Positions 23,305 to 32,321 of a DNA stretch of 64,000 nucleotides are shown here, one piece after another. A model generated the notes under the pieces. It saw only the letters and a list, made by a program, of their open reading frames with translations, made no database searches and was not told the DNA's origin. Made by a program: the position numbers and the translations under genes. Origin of the DNA: Paracoccaceae bacterium (GTDB lineage Bacteria > Pseudomonadota > Alphaproteobacteria > Rhodobacterales > Rhodobacteraceae); contig JACKKJ010000001.1 of NCBI GenBank assembly GCA_024236495.1, positions 806,001-870,000 of the forward strand. The letters are read 5' to 3'. Position 1 is the stretch's first letter. Each line of letters opens with the position of its first letter.

Positions 23305-25326
23305 TCAAAGCGCCACGCCGAGCCTTGTTCCCTGATCGATGGCCCGCTTCGCGTCGAGTTCCGCGGCATGGTCCGCGCCGCCGATGACATGCGGTTCGAC
23401 CCCCGCAGCACGCAGCGCGTCGGCCAAGGTTTTTTCGCTTTCCTGACCAGCGCAGAGAATCACGCTTTCCGCCTTGATCAAGGTGGGGTTCTCGCGTGCC
23501 TCCCCGAAGGTCACATGAAGACCCTCTCTATCGATCCGTTCGTAGTTGACGCCGCCCAGCATCCTGACACCTTTGGCAGCCAGGGTGGCGCGATGGATCC
23601 AACCGGTTGTCTTGCCCAGATTTCGCCCAGGTTTCTCGGGTTTACGCTGCAACAGCGTCACGGTTCTGGCGGCCGGTTCGGGATGCGCGTCGGCAAGCCC
23701 GCCGCGGTGCGCAGCCGGATCGGCAACGCCCCACTCGCTGCGCCAGTCGTCGATCGAAAGGGTCGGGCTCGGCGCGTTCTGCACAAGGTATTCGGCCACG
23801 TCGAAACCGATCCCGCCCGCCCCGACGATCGCGGCCGTACGCCCGACCGTCACGCGCCCAGACAGGACGTCCGCGTATCCGTGCACCCGCGCGCCGTCGC
23901 CTTGCGGTATGGCGGGGTCGCGTGGCCGCACGCCGGTCGCAACGACAACGGCGTCGAACCCCGCAAGAATCGCCGTGTCCGCCTCCTCTCCCAGGCGCAG
24001 GTCGATGTTCTTTCGCGACAGCATCGTCGTGAACCATTCGACCAGCAGGTCGAACTCCTCCTTGCCCGGAACCCGCCGCGCGAGGTTCAGTTGTCCGCCG
24101 ATCCGACCGGACTTTTCAAAGAGCGTGACGGCATGGCCCCGGTCGGCCGCCGCCAGCGCGCAGGCCATGCCGGCCGGTCCCGCCCCGACGACCGCGACAC
24201 GGCGCGGGGTTTCCGTCTGCCCGATCGCCAGTTCCGTTTCGTGGGCCGCGCGCGGATTGACGAGGCAGGTGGAGATCCGGCCGCTGAACGTATGGTCGAG
24301 GCAAGCCTGGTTGCAGGCGATGCAGGGGGCGATTTCGTCGGCGCGGCCCGTGGCTGCCTTTCGCACGAAATCCGGATCGGCCAGAAAGGGGCGCGCCATC
24401 GACACCATGTCGGCGCAGCCATCGGCCAGCACGCGTTCGGCCACCTCGGGCGTGTTGATCCGGTTGGAGGTGACAAGCGGGATCGCGACCTGCCCCATCA
24501 GCTTTCGCGTCACCCACGCGAAGGCGGCGCGCGGCACCGAGGTCGCGATGGTGGGCACCCGCGCCTCATGCCAGCCGATGCCGGTGTTGATGATGCTGGC
24601 GCCCGCCGCCTCGACCGCGCGCGCAAGCGTCACCACCTCGTCCCAGGACGATCCTTCGGGGACTAGGTCGATCATCGAAAGCCGGTAGATCAGGATAAAA
24701 TCCGCCCCGGCCGCGGCGCGCACGCGGCGCACGACCTCTACCGGCAGGCGCATGCGGTTTTCGTAGGCACCGCCCCAGCGGTCGGTCCGCCGGTTCGTCC
24801 GGGTCACCAGGAACTGGTTGAGGAAATAGCCCTCCGACCCCATAACCTCCACCCCGTCATAGCCCGCCTCGCGGGCGCGGGCGGCGGCGGTCGCGATGTC
24901 GGCGATCTGCTTTTCGATGCCGGCTTCGTCAAGTTCCTTGGGCGGGAAGGGGGAAATCGGCGACCTGATCGGCGATGGCGCGACGCAGTCCGGGCCGTAG
25001 GCATAGCGCCCGGCGTGAAGGATCTGCATCGCGATCCGCCCGCCCGCCTCGTGCACCCGGTCGGTCACGATCCGCTGGTTGGCGATATCCTCGGGCGTGA
25101 ACAGCCCCGCTGCACCGGGAAACACCCCGCCTTCGCGGTTCGGCGCCATTCCGCCCGTGACCATCAGCCCGACACCGCCGCGTGCCCTCGTGGCATAGAA
25201 CTCCGCCACGCGGTTCCAGTCACGGGTTTCTTCCAGGTTGGTGTGCATCGACCCCATCAGCACCCGGTTCGGAAGCGTGACGTGGCCAAGGTCGAGAGGA
25301 CGAAGAAGATGGGGATAACGCGTCAT
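23305..25326 (-). CDS. fadH: NADPH-dependent 2,4-dienoyl-CoA reductase / Old Yellow Enzyme-type flavoprotein
   Basis: This 673-residue flavoprotein has the FadH domain order. An Old Yellow Enzyme FMN TIM barrel (about 1-340) begins YPHLLRPLDLGHVTLPNRVLMGSMHTNLE. The [4Fe-4S] cysteine cluster is in CIACNQACLDHTFSGRISTCLVNPRAA (about 335-360). NAD(P)/FAD folds follow, with VAVVGAGPAGMACALAAADRGHAVTLFE and AAIVGAGGIGFDVAEYL. FadH reduces 2,4-dienoyl-CoA during oxidation of unsaturated fatty acids, but related enzymes include trimethylamine dehydrogenase-like members. No other beta-oxidation gene is adjacent. Its length matches FadH (about 670). Confidence 0.9.
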   Translation of the reverse strand: MTRYPHLLRPLDLGHVTLPNRVLMGSMHTNLEETRDWNRVAEFYATRARGGVGLMVTGGMAPNREGGVFPGAAGLFTPEDIANQRIVTDRVHEAGGRIAMQILHAGRYAYGPDCVAPSPIRSPISPFPPKELDEAGIEKQIADIATAAARAREAGYDGVEVMGSEGYFLNQFLVTRTNRRTDRWGGAYENRMRLPVEVVRRVRAAAGADFILIYRLSMIDLVPEGSSWDEVVTLARAVEAAGASIINTGIGWHEARVPTIATSVPRAAFAWVTRKLMGQVAIPLVTSNRINTPEVAERVLADGCADMVSMARPFLADPDFVRKAATGRADEIAPCIACNQACLDHTFSGRISTCLVNPRAAHETELAIGQTETPRRVAVVGAGPAGMACALAAADRGHAVTLFEKSGRIGGQLNLARRVPGKEEFDLLVEWFTTMLSRKNIDLRLGEEADTAILAGFDAVVVATGVRPRDPAIPQGDGARVHGYADVLSGRVTVGRTAAIVGAGGIGFDVAEYLVQNAPSPTLSIDDWRSEWGVADPAAHRGGLADAHPEPAARTVTLLQRKPEKPGRNLGKTTGWIHRATLAAKGVRMLGGVNYERIDREGLHVTFGEARENPTLIKAESVILCAGQESEKTLADALRAAGVEPHVIGGADHAAELDAKRAIDQGTRLGVAL

Positions 25327-25414
25327 GGGGACCTCCGGGCGAAGGGCAGCATGACGGCGCCTTGCGCCCCTGTCATCCCCTACGCCGCGTCACATCGTCC
25401 GCGCGCCGCGGCCG

Positions 25415-25786
25415 TCAGGGCGCCGAAGTCAGGCAATAGCGCCGAAACGCCTGCTTGAGCATATCCATCTCGGCTCGCAGTAGCGCGATTTCCGCCCGCA
25501 GATCCTCGTCGGCAGACGCGCCGGCGATCAGGTTGAAATGGCCGATCGGCAGGCGATCCGTCAGATCGCGGATGACAAAGGTCCGAACCCCGTCGGATAT
25601 GCAGTCCGCCGGGATCGGCAGCGACAGGGACCAGGTTCCGGGGCCCGTCTTCGCGACCTTCAGACCCGGCAGGACACGATCGCCCAGGCAGACCTCGACC
25701 GCGGGCTCCCCTGACGGGTCGCCTTCGATAACGCCTTCCCAGACGCCGGCGGTCAGGACGGATCGCGTCAGTGTCGGCGCTGTCAT
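25415..25786 (-). CDS. conserved-type hypothetical protein, 123 aa
   Basis: I do not recognise this protein. Residues 1-85 look like a small beta-rich domain (WEGVIEGDPSGEPAVEVCLGD, GPGTWSLSLPIPADCISDGVRTFVIRD split by glycines). Residues 90-115 form a short amphipathic helix with EIALLRAEMDMLKQAFRR that could dimerise as a coiled coil. No signal peptide or membrane span is visible. It is followed at 10 bp distance by another unknown gene on the same strand, so both are probably co-transcribed. Codon use matches the surroundings, which argues for a real gene. Confidence 0.65.
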   Translation of the reverse strand: MTAPTLTRSVLTAGVWEGVIEGDPSGEPAVEVCLGDRVLPGLKVAKTGPGTWSLSLPIPADCISDGVRTFVIRDLTDRLPIGHFNLIAGASADEDLRAEIALLRAEMDMLKQAFRRYCLTSAP

Positions 25787-25796
25787 CGCATCTCCT

Positions 25797-26570
25797 TCAG
25801 TAGGCGGCGCGGACGACGCGCGACAGTGTCAGGTCGCGCAGAGCCACACGGTTCATTGCCGGGTTCTCGAAGAACAGGTCGATCCAGGCGCGATCCAGCT
25901 GATCGGTCGCGAAATCGGCATAGGCCAGGTCAAACTCGACCTCGGCGGGTTTTCCGGACTGGTCAAGTTCCGCCGCGATCTGTTCGGTGTTGGGGCCGCA
26001 ACGCAGGTTCAGCCGCGCATAGACGGTCAATGGCCTCTCCGCCTCGAGCAGCGTCTCAAGCCGCAGGACATGGCGGGTGGACAGATCCTTCATCCCAGCT
26101 TCGGGTAGATCGATGACCAACGACAGGAATGTGCCGTGAAAGCCGAGCACCTCGATCGCACAGCCGAAGGGGCTCAGGTCTTCTACCCCTTTGTTCCGGA
26201 ACTGGCGTAGTGCGATCTCGCCCAGGTCGCAGTCATGGTAGACCTTGCCATGCCTGCTTAGGCTTGCGTGGCGCGGCGCCGGGGCAAGACCAGGCGGATG
26301 GACCGGGCCACTCCACAGTTCCGGTCGCCAGGCCCAATCCATGCCGGGACGCCGCATGATGCGGGCGTCCTGCCCCTTCGGATGTGCAAGCCTGCTTTCG
26401 ACTGCCCCTAGCGCCACGTCGATCTCGGCGCGCAACTGCCGACCACCGTTTCGGATCAGTCGAAGCGTGGTGACATCAGCCTCCGCGGCAAGCGCGGCGG
26501 TCTGCCGCCAGCGCGCGACCGCGCGGCGGTGAAGCAACTCTCCGATCAGTCTGGCGACCCTGCCTGCCAT
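25797..26570 (-). CDS. DUF6478-like hypothetical protein
   Basis: This 257-residue protein resembles the Rhodobacterales-restricted family I remember as DUF6478; I could not check this. An N-terminal amphipathic helix rich in Arg/Ala (RRAVARWRQTAALAAEAD) precedes a domain with RRPGMDWAWRPELWSGP, GKVYHDCDLGEIALRQFRN and a C-terminal beta region ending RDLTLSRVVRAAY. It has no signal peptide and no membrane span. The gene is 10 bp upstream of the 123-residue unknown protein. The function is unknown. Confidence 0.6.
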   Translation of the reverse strand: MAGRVARLIGELLHRRAVARWRQTAALAAEADVTTLRLIRNGGRQLRAEIDVALGAVESRLAHPKGQDARIMRRPGMDWAWRPELWSGPVHPPGLAPAPRHASLSRHGKVYHDCDLGEIALRQFRNKGVEDLSPFGCAIEVLGFHGTFLSLVIDLPEAGMKDLSTRHVLRLETLLEAERPLTVYARLNLRCGPNTEQIAAELDQSGKPAEVEFDLAYADFATDQLDRAWIDLFFENPAMNRVALRDLTLSRVVRAAY

Positions 26571-26652
26571 TGCCCGCGTTCCATTCCGCGTGTCATTGCC
26601 TGGTTTCTAAGGGCGTTCGCAACCGCAATGCAACCATTGGTTTCGCGGCGGC

Positions 26653-27279
26653 TCACGAATTCTCGGTGACAATCCGCGACACGAAGCGGTCAAGCAGCCT
26701 GCGCTTGTCGTTTGTGTCGATCGGTGCCTCGGGCAGTCCAAGCACCGAAAGACTGATCATCCGGCCCCTGCGTGCAAAGATCGCGCGCCAGTATTCGGGC
26801 TCGACCGGATAGCCGGCAAGCGGTGCGTTATCCTGCGCGAGCACGTAAAGGATATCGCCCGAGGCAACGATCTTCGTGATCCGAACGCTGCCGGGATCAC
26901 CGTCACGCGACAGCGCCGTGCGCCCCGCTTCGGTGACGAAGAAGTCTGCCATTCGACGGAACTCGACCCTGAGGTCCTCGCCCGGCGGCGCGCCCAGCAG
27001 GATAGTGGCGGTCAAAAGCGCACGCGTCCCCGGCGCCCGTCCCGATCCGTTCAGTGAAACACAACTTCCAAGAAGGACGAATGCGCCCTCTGGCGCATCG
27101 CGCGAGGACCGGGTGTCAACGCAATAGCCGGAGGGACCGGAGATCGTGATCGCCCCGTCTGAGACGGTAATCTTGCGCGGCGCGGAATCGCCGGCTGCCG
27201 CAGCCTGACCGGAAACCAGCCAGACCGCGCAGGCAACATAAGCCGTCAGCATGCGCGCCCTATCGGTCCAGGCAGACAT
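26653..27279 (-). CDS. exported hypothetical protein, 208 aa
   Basis: This 208-residue protein has an N-terminal signal peptide (about 1-29: hydrophobic TAYVACAVWLVSGQAAAAG). The mature part contains two Cys in SGYCVDTRSSRD and LLGSCVSL, about 20 residues apart, which could form a disulfide. A later segment, DFFVTEAGRTALSRDG, resembles proteins annotated only as hypothetical in Rhodobacteraceae. It is likely periplasmic. It is the first gene of a minus-strand run with two other unknown genes (gap 82 bp). No function can be proposed. Confidence 0.65.
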   Translation of the reverse strand: MSAWTDRARMLTAYVACAVWLVSGQAAAAGDSAPRKITVSDGAITISGPSGYCVDTRSSRDAPEGAFVLLGSCVSLNGSGRAPGTRALLTATILLGAPPGEDLRVEFRRMADFFVTEAGRTALSRDGDPGSVRITKIVASGDILYVLAQDNAPLAGYPVEPEYWRAIFARRGRMISLSVLGLPEAPIDTNDKRRLLDRFVSRIVTENS

Positions 27280-27521
27280 GGCGATGCCTCATCGGAATGC
27301 TCCAAACGAATGCTTGTTCTTTGGCTTAATGAGCCCGCCCCACGGCGGCAAGGCTGTTTGCTGCGAAAAGGAACACCCAGGGGGGATGACTGCGTGCAAG
27401 CCCGCTCTGGTAAATGTGGCAGCGTCCGCGTAACTAGGGTCAGTCAATCTTCGGAACGGACGCGCGGTTCCTGGCAGCCGCCGCCGTTCGGAACAATAGG
27501 CCCAAGACGGAGTCGCACATC

Positions 27522-29360
27522 ATGCCCAGTTACCGTTCCCGCACCACAACCCACGGCCGCAACATGGCTGGCGCGCGTGGCCTATGGCGCGCCACAGGGA
27601 TGAAGGACGGCGATTTCGGCAAGCCGATCATCGCCATCGTCAACAGCTTTACCCAGTTCGTGCCGGGCCATGTCCATCTGAAGGATCTTGGCCAGCTTGT
27701 CGCCGCCGAGGTGGAGGCCGCGGGCGGGGTCGCCAAGGAATTCAACACCATCGCGGTGGACGACGGCATCGCCATGGGCCATGACGGGATGCTCTACAGC
27801 CTTCCGTCGCGCGAGCTTATTGCCGACAGCGTGGAATACATGGTCAACGCCCATTGCGCCGACGCGATGGTCTGCATCTCAAACTGCGACAAGATCACGC
27901 CCGGCATGCTGATGGCCGCGATGCGGCTGAATATCCCCGCCGTCTTCGTCTCCGGCGGCCCGATGGAGGCCGGCAAGGCCGTCATCAAGGGCAAGGAGAT
28001 CGCGCTTGACCTGATCGACGCCATGGTGGTCGCGGCCGACGACAAGTATTCCGATGAAGAGGTGGCAGAGATCGAACGCGCCGCCTGCCCGACCTGCGGG
28101 TCGTGTTCGGGCATGTTCACCGCGAACTCGATGAACTGCCTGACCGAGGCGCTTGGCCTGTCGCTGCCCGGCAACGGATCGACCCTGGCCACCCATGCCG
28201 ACCGCAAGCGTCTCTTCGTCGAGGCGGGCCACCTGATCGTCGACATCACCCGTCGCTACTACGAACAGGACGACACCGGCGTCCTGCCGCGCAACGTGGC
28301 GAACAAGGCGGCGTTCGAGAACGCGATGGCGCTGGATATCGCGATGGGCGGGTCCACCAACACCGTGCTCCATATCCTTGCCGCCGCGCAGGAAGGAAGC
28401 ATCGACTTCACCATGGACGACATCGACAGGCTTTCCCGCAAGGTGCCCTGCCTGTGCAAGGTCGCCCCCGCCAAGCAGGACGTCCACATGGAGGACGTGC
28501 ACCGGGCGGGCGGCATCATGGCGATCCTTGGGCAGCTGGACAACGCGGGTCTCCTGAACCGCGACTGCACGACCGTTCATGCCCCAACGATGGGTGCCGC
28601 ACTGGACCACTGGGACGTCAGCCGCACCAACCATGAAAACGTCCGTCACTTCTTCATGGCCGCACCCGGAAATCAGCGGTCGGCGACCGCGTTCAGCCAG
28701 GCATCGCGATATCACGAACTTGACCTGGACCGCACGAATGGGGTGATCCGGTCGGCCAAGCACCCCTTCTCCAAGGATGGCGGGCTTGCGGTTCTGACGG
28801 GCAACATCGCGCTGGATGGCTGCATCGTGAAGACCGCGGGCGTCGATGAATCGATCCTTGTCTTCAGCGGCCCCGCCCGCGTTTTCGAATCGCAGGACGC
28901 AGCCGTCTCGGCGATCCTGACCAACAAGATCAGCGCTGGCGATGTCGTGGTGATCCGCTACGAAGGGCCCAAGGGCGGTCCCGGGATGCAGGAGATGCTG
29001 TATCCGACCAGCTATCTGAAGTCGAAAGGGCTGGGCAAGGCCTGCGCGCTTCTGACGGACGGGCGCTTTTCGGGCGGGACATCTGGCCTGTCGATCGGAC
29101 ACGTGAGCCCCGAGGCCGCAGCGGGTGGCGCCATCGGGCTGGTTCGTGAAGGCGACATGATCGACATCGACATCCCGGGCCGCAAGATCAGTCTGCGGGT
29201 TTCCGACGCCGATCTTGCCCTGCGTCGCGCCGAACAGGACGCGAAGGGCTGGAAACCGGCTGCACCGCGCCAGCGCAAGGTTTCGGCGGCGCTCAAAGCC
29301 TATGCTCTGCTTGCGACTTCTGCCGACAAGGGCGCCGTACGGCAGCTTCCGGCAGAGTGA
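27522..29360 (+). CDS. ilvD: dihydroxy-acid dehydratase
   Basis: This 612-residue iron-sulfur dehydratase makes 2-keto acids in valine and isoleucine synthesis (third common step). Cluster and substrate motifs are clear: the N-terminal THGRNMAGARGLWRATGM, CISNCDKITPGMLMA, and ACPTCGSCSGMFTANSMNC (cluster cysteines). The C-terminal GRFSGGTSGLSIGHVSPEAA holds the active-site serine region. The length equals the usual bacterial IlvD. It is a single gene with a 242-bp upstream region free of other genes, in which a short leader-like frame (27386-27433) is visible but not convincing. It converges on the polyol cluster. Confidence 0.96.
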   Translation: MPSYRSRTTTHGRNMAGARGLWRATGMKDGDFGKPIIAIVNSFTQFVPGHVHLKDLGQLVAAEVEAAGGVAKEFNTIAVDDGIAMGHDGMLYSLPSRELIADSVEYMVNAHCADAMVCISNCDKITPGMLMAAMRLNIPAVFVSGGPMEAGKAVIKGKEIALDLIDAMVVAADDKYSDEEVAEIERAACPTCGSCSGMFTANSMNCLTEALGLSLPGNGSTLATHADRKRLFVEAGHLIVDITRRYYEQDDTGVLPRNVANKAAFENAMALDIAMGGSTNTVLHILAAAQEGSIDFTMDDIDRLSRKVPCLCKVAPAKQDVHMEDVHRAGGIMAILGQLDNAGLLNRDCTTVHAPTMGAALDHWDVSRTNHENVRHFFMAAPGNQRSATAFSQASRYHELDLDRTNGVIRSAKHPFSKDGGLAVLTGNIALDGCIVKTAGVDESILVFSGPARVFESQDAAVSAILTNKISAGDVVVIRYEGPKGGPGMQEMLYPTSYLKSKGLGKACALLTDGRFSGGTSGLSIGHVSPEAAAGGAIGLVREGDMIDIDIPGRKISLRVSDADLALRRAEQDAKGWKPAAPRQRKVSAALKAYALLATSADKGAVRQLPAE

Positions 29361-29387
29361 TCTGGCCGGCATGCGGTGGAACCCTGT

Positions 29388-29411
29388 GGCGCCCGCTGCC
29401 CGGCGGGCGCC
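29388..29411. terminator. G/C hairpin between ilvD and the zinc alcohol dehydrogenase gene
   Basis: GGCGCCCGC (29388-29396) pairs with GCGGGCGCC (29403-29411) with a six-base loop, in the 61-bp space between convergent genes. No T run follows on either strand, so factor-independent termination would be weak. Confidence 0.4.
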
Positions 29412-29421
29412 GTCGTTGCGG

Positions 29422-30417
29422 TCAATGATTGAAAAGCTGGACCTTCAAAGCGCCGACCGGGGCGCCGTTGCGAAAACTTGACAGGATCTCTTCGAGCGTC
29501 ATCCGATGGCTCACGATCCGCGCTGCTTCCGCTTCGTGTCTGCTCAGCAGCGGCAGGGCATCCGCGACGTTCGCATTCAGCGAATGAGTTCCGAACAACG
29601 AAAGCTGGCGTCGAAACATCTCGAACGGAGAAATCTCGATCCGATCCGACTGATCGCAGACGCCGAAGAAGAGGCCGGCACCTCCGTCGCGGATGTAGCC
29701 GGTCAGGTCTGCCGCTACTGCCGCAACACCGGTGGCATCTGCGACGAAGTCCTGAGTGTGGCGCAAGGCCACAAGGTCTGAAGAGAGAGCGGACACAGCA
29801 CGCAAACCGAAGGTCCCGGCCAGTTGCAGGCGGTCCTCAGAAAGGTCCACGACCGTGACCCGGGCCGTGCCGCGCCACTTCAGGGCCAGCGCCATCAACA
29901 ATCCGATCGGCCCGCCTCCGAAGACCGTGGCGGCTTCGCAGATGCGCCCGTCGAGCGTGGAGAGCCCGTTCAGGACACAGCCCAAGGGTTCGGCAAGCGC
30001 CGCGACGCCCCAGTCGAGGGCGCCGATCGGAGCGAGCTTCGAGGCCGAGACGGCACAGTAGTCGGCGAAGCCACCATTCCGGGTCACGCCGTAGGCCCCC
30101 AGGTTTTCACACAGGTTGATGCGCCCGCGCTGACAGGCATGACAGATCCCGCATCCAAGGTTCGGATCCACGACGACCCGGTCCCCCGGGTTGATGCCCG
30201 TCACATCGGCTCCGATGGCGACGACCTCGCCCGCGAACTCATGACCCGGGACGAGGGGAAACGCCGAACCACCGTAGTTTCCCTTCAGGATTTCGATGTC
30301 AGTATGGCAGATGCCACTGGCTTTCACCGCTATGATCACTTCGCCGGGCCGAGGGTCCGGGTCGGGCAGCGATTCCAACGAGACCTTGCGACCCTCACGG
30401 AAAACGATTGCCCGCAT
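29422..30417 (-). CDS. zinc-dependent polyol/alcohol dehydrogenase (MDR family)
   Basis: This 331-residue medium-chain dehydrogenase has catalytic zinc ligands Cys37 (ASGICHTD) and His59-Glu60 (VPGHEFAGEV). The structural zinc cysteines are Cys89, Cys92, Cys95 and Cys103 (LGCGICHACQRGRINLC). The Rossmann fold shows VFGGGPIGLLMALALKWRG. ATG 30417 is chosen for the canonical MRAIVFREG start. Relatives oxidise sorbitol, arabinitol, galactitol or threonine at a secondary alcohol. Placed last in the polyol operon, it probably handles another polyol or stereochemistry than PolS and MtlK. The exact substrate is not determinable from sequence. Confidence 0.85.
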   Translation of the reverse strand: MRAIVFREGRKVSLESLPDPDPRPGEVIIAVKASGICHTDIEILKGNYGGSAFPLVPGHEFAGEVVAIGADVTGINPGDRVVVDPNLGCGICHACQRGRINLCENLGAYGVTRNGGFADYCAVSASKLAPIGALDWGVAALAEPLGCVLNGLSTLDGRICEAATVFGGGPIGLLMALALKWRGTARVTVVDLSEDRLQLAGTFGLRAVSALSSDLVALRHTQDFVADATGVAAVAADLTGYIRDGGAGLFFGVCDQSDRIEISPFEMFRRQLSLFGTHSLNANVADALPLLSRHEAEAARIVSHRMTLEEILSSFRNGAPVGALKVQLFNH

Positions 30418-30442
30418 GTGATTGCCTTTCCTTGAAAGGGTG

Positions 30443-30853
30443 TCAGTTCTTGCCCGAGGCAGACAGTTGCCGCGCGATCGCGGCCTGATCGATGATCGAC
30501 CAGACCTCCGCGATGCGGCCATTCTCGAAACGATAGAAGGCATGTTCATCGAAGCGGATGCGCCGGCCATTCACAGGCATGCCGAACAGATCCCCCACCG
30601 GAGTGCAGTCGAACGCAAGGCGGCAGGCAAGCACCGGCGGTGTGGCTGCAATCAACATCGCCTGAAAGCGCAGGTCGGGGATCGCGCGAAAATCACCTTC
30701 GAGCATCCGCCTGTAGCCCGCCAGGCCAAAAGCGCGACCATTGTGGCAAACGCCTTCGGTGACGAACCGACCAAGGTCATGCCAGTCCTGCAGGTTCAGA
30801 CAGGCCAGATAGTCCTTGTAGATCTCTTCTATCCGCCGGGCGTCCGGATCCAT
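30443..30853 (-). CDS. SnoaL-like / NTF2-fold ester cyclase family protein
   Basis: This 136-residue protein has the NTF2-like fold of SnoaL-type polyketide cyclases. It has an early helix with RIEEIYKDYLACLNLQDWHDLGRFVTE, then GLAGYRRMLEGDFRAIPDLRF, FDCTPVGDLFGMPVNGRRIRFDEHAFYRF and ENGRIAEVWSIID. ATG 30853 lies 1 bp after the mtlK stop, implying coupled translation. The family includes cyclases, isomerases and non-catalytic binders. Its presence between two polyol dehydrogenase genes is unexpected. It might open or isomerise a sugar lactone or hemiacetal, but that is speculation. Confidence 0.8.
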   Translation of the reverse strand: MDPDARRIEEIYKDYLACLNLQDWHDLGRFVTEGVCHNGRAFGLAGYRRMLEGDFRAIPDLRFQAMLIAATPPVLACRLAFDCTPVGDLFGMPVNGRRIRFDEHAFYRFENGRIAEVWSIIDQAAIARQLSASGKN

Positions 30854-30854
30854 G

Positions 30855-32294
30855 TCAGCTGTCAAGGTAAGCGCGCATTGCAGCATCCGCGCCATGTTCC
30901 CATACCGATCTGAGTGCTTCGGAGAATGCCGCGGCGAATGCGGTGTCGTCCACGAGATCGCCATAGATCGCCCGCTGTCGCAGCCACTCTGCCGGATGGT
31001 CTCTTGCGCTCCGGGCCGTGGCCCGAAGGTCGTCCCAGTTGGGATCGTTTGGCGCGATCTCCGCACCCGTTTCGTCGACTCCGAAGCAGTAGCGGCACCA
31101 CAAAGCACTGGCGAGGATCAACCCACGCGGCAGCACCCCGCGCGACAGATTGTCCCGGATCGACGGGATAATGAACTTCGGCTGTCGGTTCGAGCCGTCG
31201 AGACACAAGCGGCGTTCCGTGTCGGCGACCTCGGGGTTTGCAAAACGGTCGATGATCAGGGTCTTGTAGTCTTCCAGATCCTGGCCTGGCACCGGCGGGA
31301 CGATCGGCAGGATCTCGGTCGTCTCGACCTTGTCGAGGAAGGCACGGATCGTCGGGTCGGCCATCGCCTCGTGAACGAACTCGATGCCTTGTATGCCTCC
31401 GGGATAGGCTATGATCGCGTGACCGCCGTTCAGGATGCGGATCTTCATCGCCTCGAACGCATGGACATCTGGCGTAAAGGTCACACCCACATCTTCAAGC
31501 GCGGGGCGGCCCGCGGGAAAGTCGTCCTCCAGCACCCATTGGCGGAAGGGCTCACAGGTTACAGGGACAGGATCGTCGGCCAGATCGAACTCAGCGGCCA
31601 TCTTGCGCTCGCGCGGGCCAGTGGCGGGGGTTATTCGATCCACCATTCCGTTCGGGAAAGCGACGTTCCGTGCAATCCAGTCCGCCAGGACGGGATCGGA
31701 CAGTCGGGCAGTGCCAACAACGGCCGCGCGGGCGACATGGCCGTTTCCGGGCAGGTTGTCACAGGACATGACAGTGAAAGGCTTGTTGCCCGCGGACCGG
31801 CGAAGCGCGAGCGCGGCAACGATGGCCCCGAAGACCGTCGAAGGACGGGCAGGATCGCGGCCGTCCGCGACGATCTCGGCGGCAGTCGGATCAAATTCTC
31901 CGGTCGCAGGGTTAACGAAATATCCGCCTTCGGTCACCGTCAGGGACACAATGCGGATCTCCGGCCTTGCCATCGCACGGATCAATGGCCCGTTGGCCGC
32001 TTCCAAAGGAAGAAAATCGATCATCGACCCGATGCGGCGCGCGGTCTTGCCGTTCGGGTCCAACTCGATCACCGTTGACAGGCAGTCCTGTGCGAGAAGC
32101 GCATCACGCATCTTCGCATCGGCCGGGCGGACGCCCGCACCAAGGATGGCCCAGTCCAGGTCTTTGCCCTGCGCGAACAGGTCGTCCAGATAGACCGCCA
32201 TGTGCGCGCGGTGAAAATTTCCCAGACCAATGTGCACGATGCCTGGTTTCAGGCGGCTGCGGTCATAGGAAGGCAAAGTCGCGGACCGGACCAT
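30855..32294 (-). CDS. mtlK: mannitol 2-dehydrogenase-type polyol dehydrogenase
   Basis: This 479-residue zinc-independent long-chain polyol dehydrogenase converts D-mannitol (and often D-arabinitol or sorbitol) to a ketose with NAD+. The N-terminal dinucleotide fold reads GIVHIGLGNFHRAHMAVYLDDL, a family hallmark. The catalytic K-x4-N-x2-H motif is in MKIRILNGGHAIIAY. SVTEGGYF-like SLTVTEGGYFVN and SCDNLPGNG are also diagnostic. The length matches Rhodobacter MtlK. It follows polS in the same order known from the Rhodobacter polyol operon, which supports the name. Confidence 0.9.
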   Translation of the reverse strand: MVRSATLPSYDRSRLKPGIVHIGLGNFHRAHMAVYLDDLFAQGKDLDWAILGAGVRPADAKMRDALLAQDCLSTVIELDPNGKTARRIGSMIDFLPLEAANGPLIRAMARPEIRIVSLTVTEGGYFVNPATGEFDPTAAEIVADGRDPARPSTVFGAIVAALALRRSAGNKPFTVMSCDNLPGNGHVARAAVVGTARLSDPVLADWIARNVAFPNGMVDRITPATGPRERKMAAEFDLADDPVPVTCEPFRQWVLEDDFPAGRPALEDVGVTFTPDVHAFEAMKIRILNGGHAIIAYPGGIQGIEFVHEAMADPTIRAFLDKVETTEILPIVPPVPGQDLEDYKTLIIDRFANPEVADTERRLCLDGSNRQPKFIIPSIRDNLSRGVLPRGLILASALWCRYCFGVDETGAEIAPNDPNWDDLRATARSARDHPAEWLRQRAIYGDLVDDTAFAAAFSEALRSVWEHGADAAMRAYLDS

Positions 32295-32321
32295 TCGAGG
32301 CTCCTTAAAGCAGCGGGGCCA

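Noticed and set aside
27280..27521. Riboswitch (T-box, TPP, cobalamin) in the ilvD leader
   Set aside because: None of the consensus boxes of these classes could be found by eye; only a weak inverted repeat and a doubtful short frame are present.
27879..29372. Open frame of about 500 codons opposite ilvD
   Set aside because: ilvD on the other strand has all catalytic motifs. The composition (many Arg, Gly, His, Asp) is that of a shadow frame.
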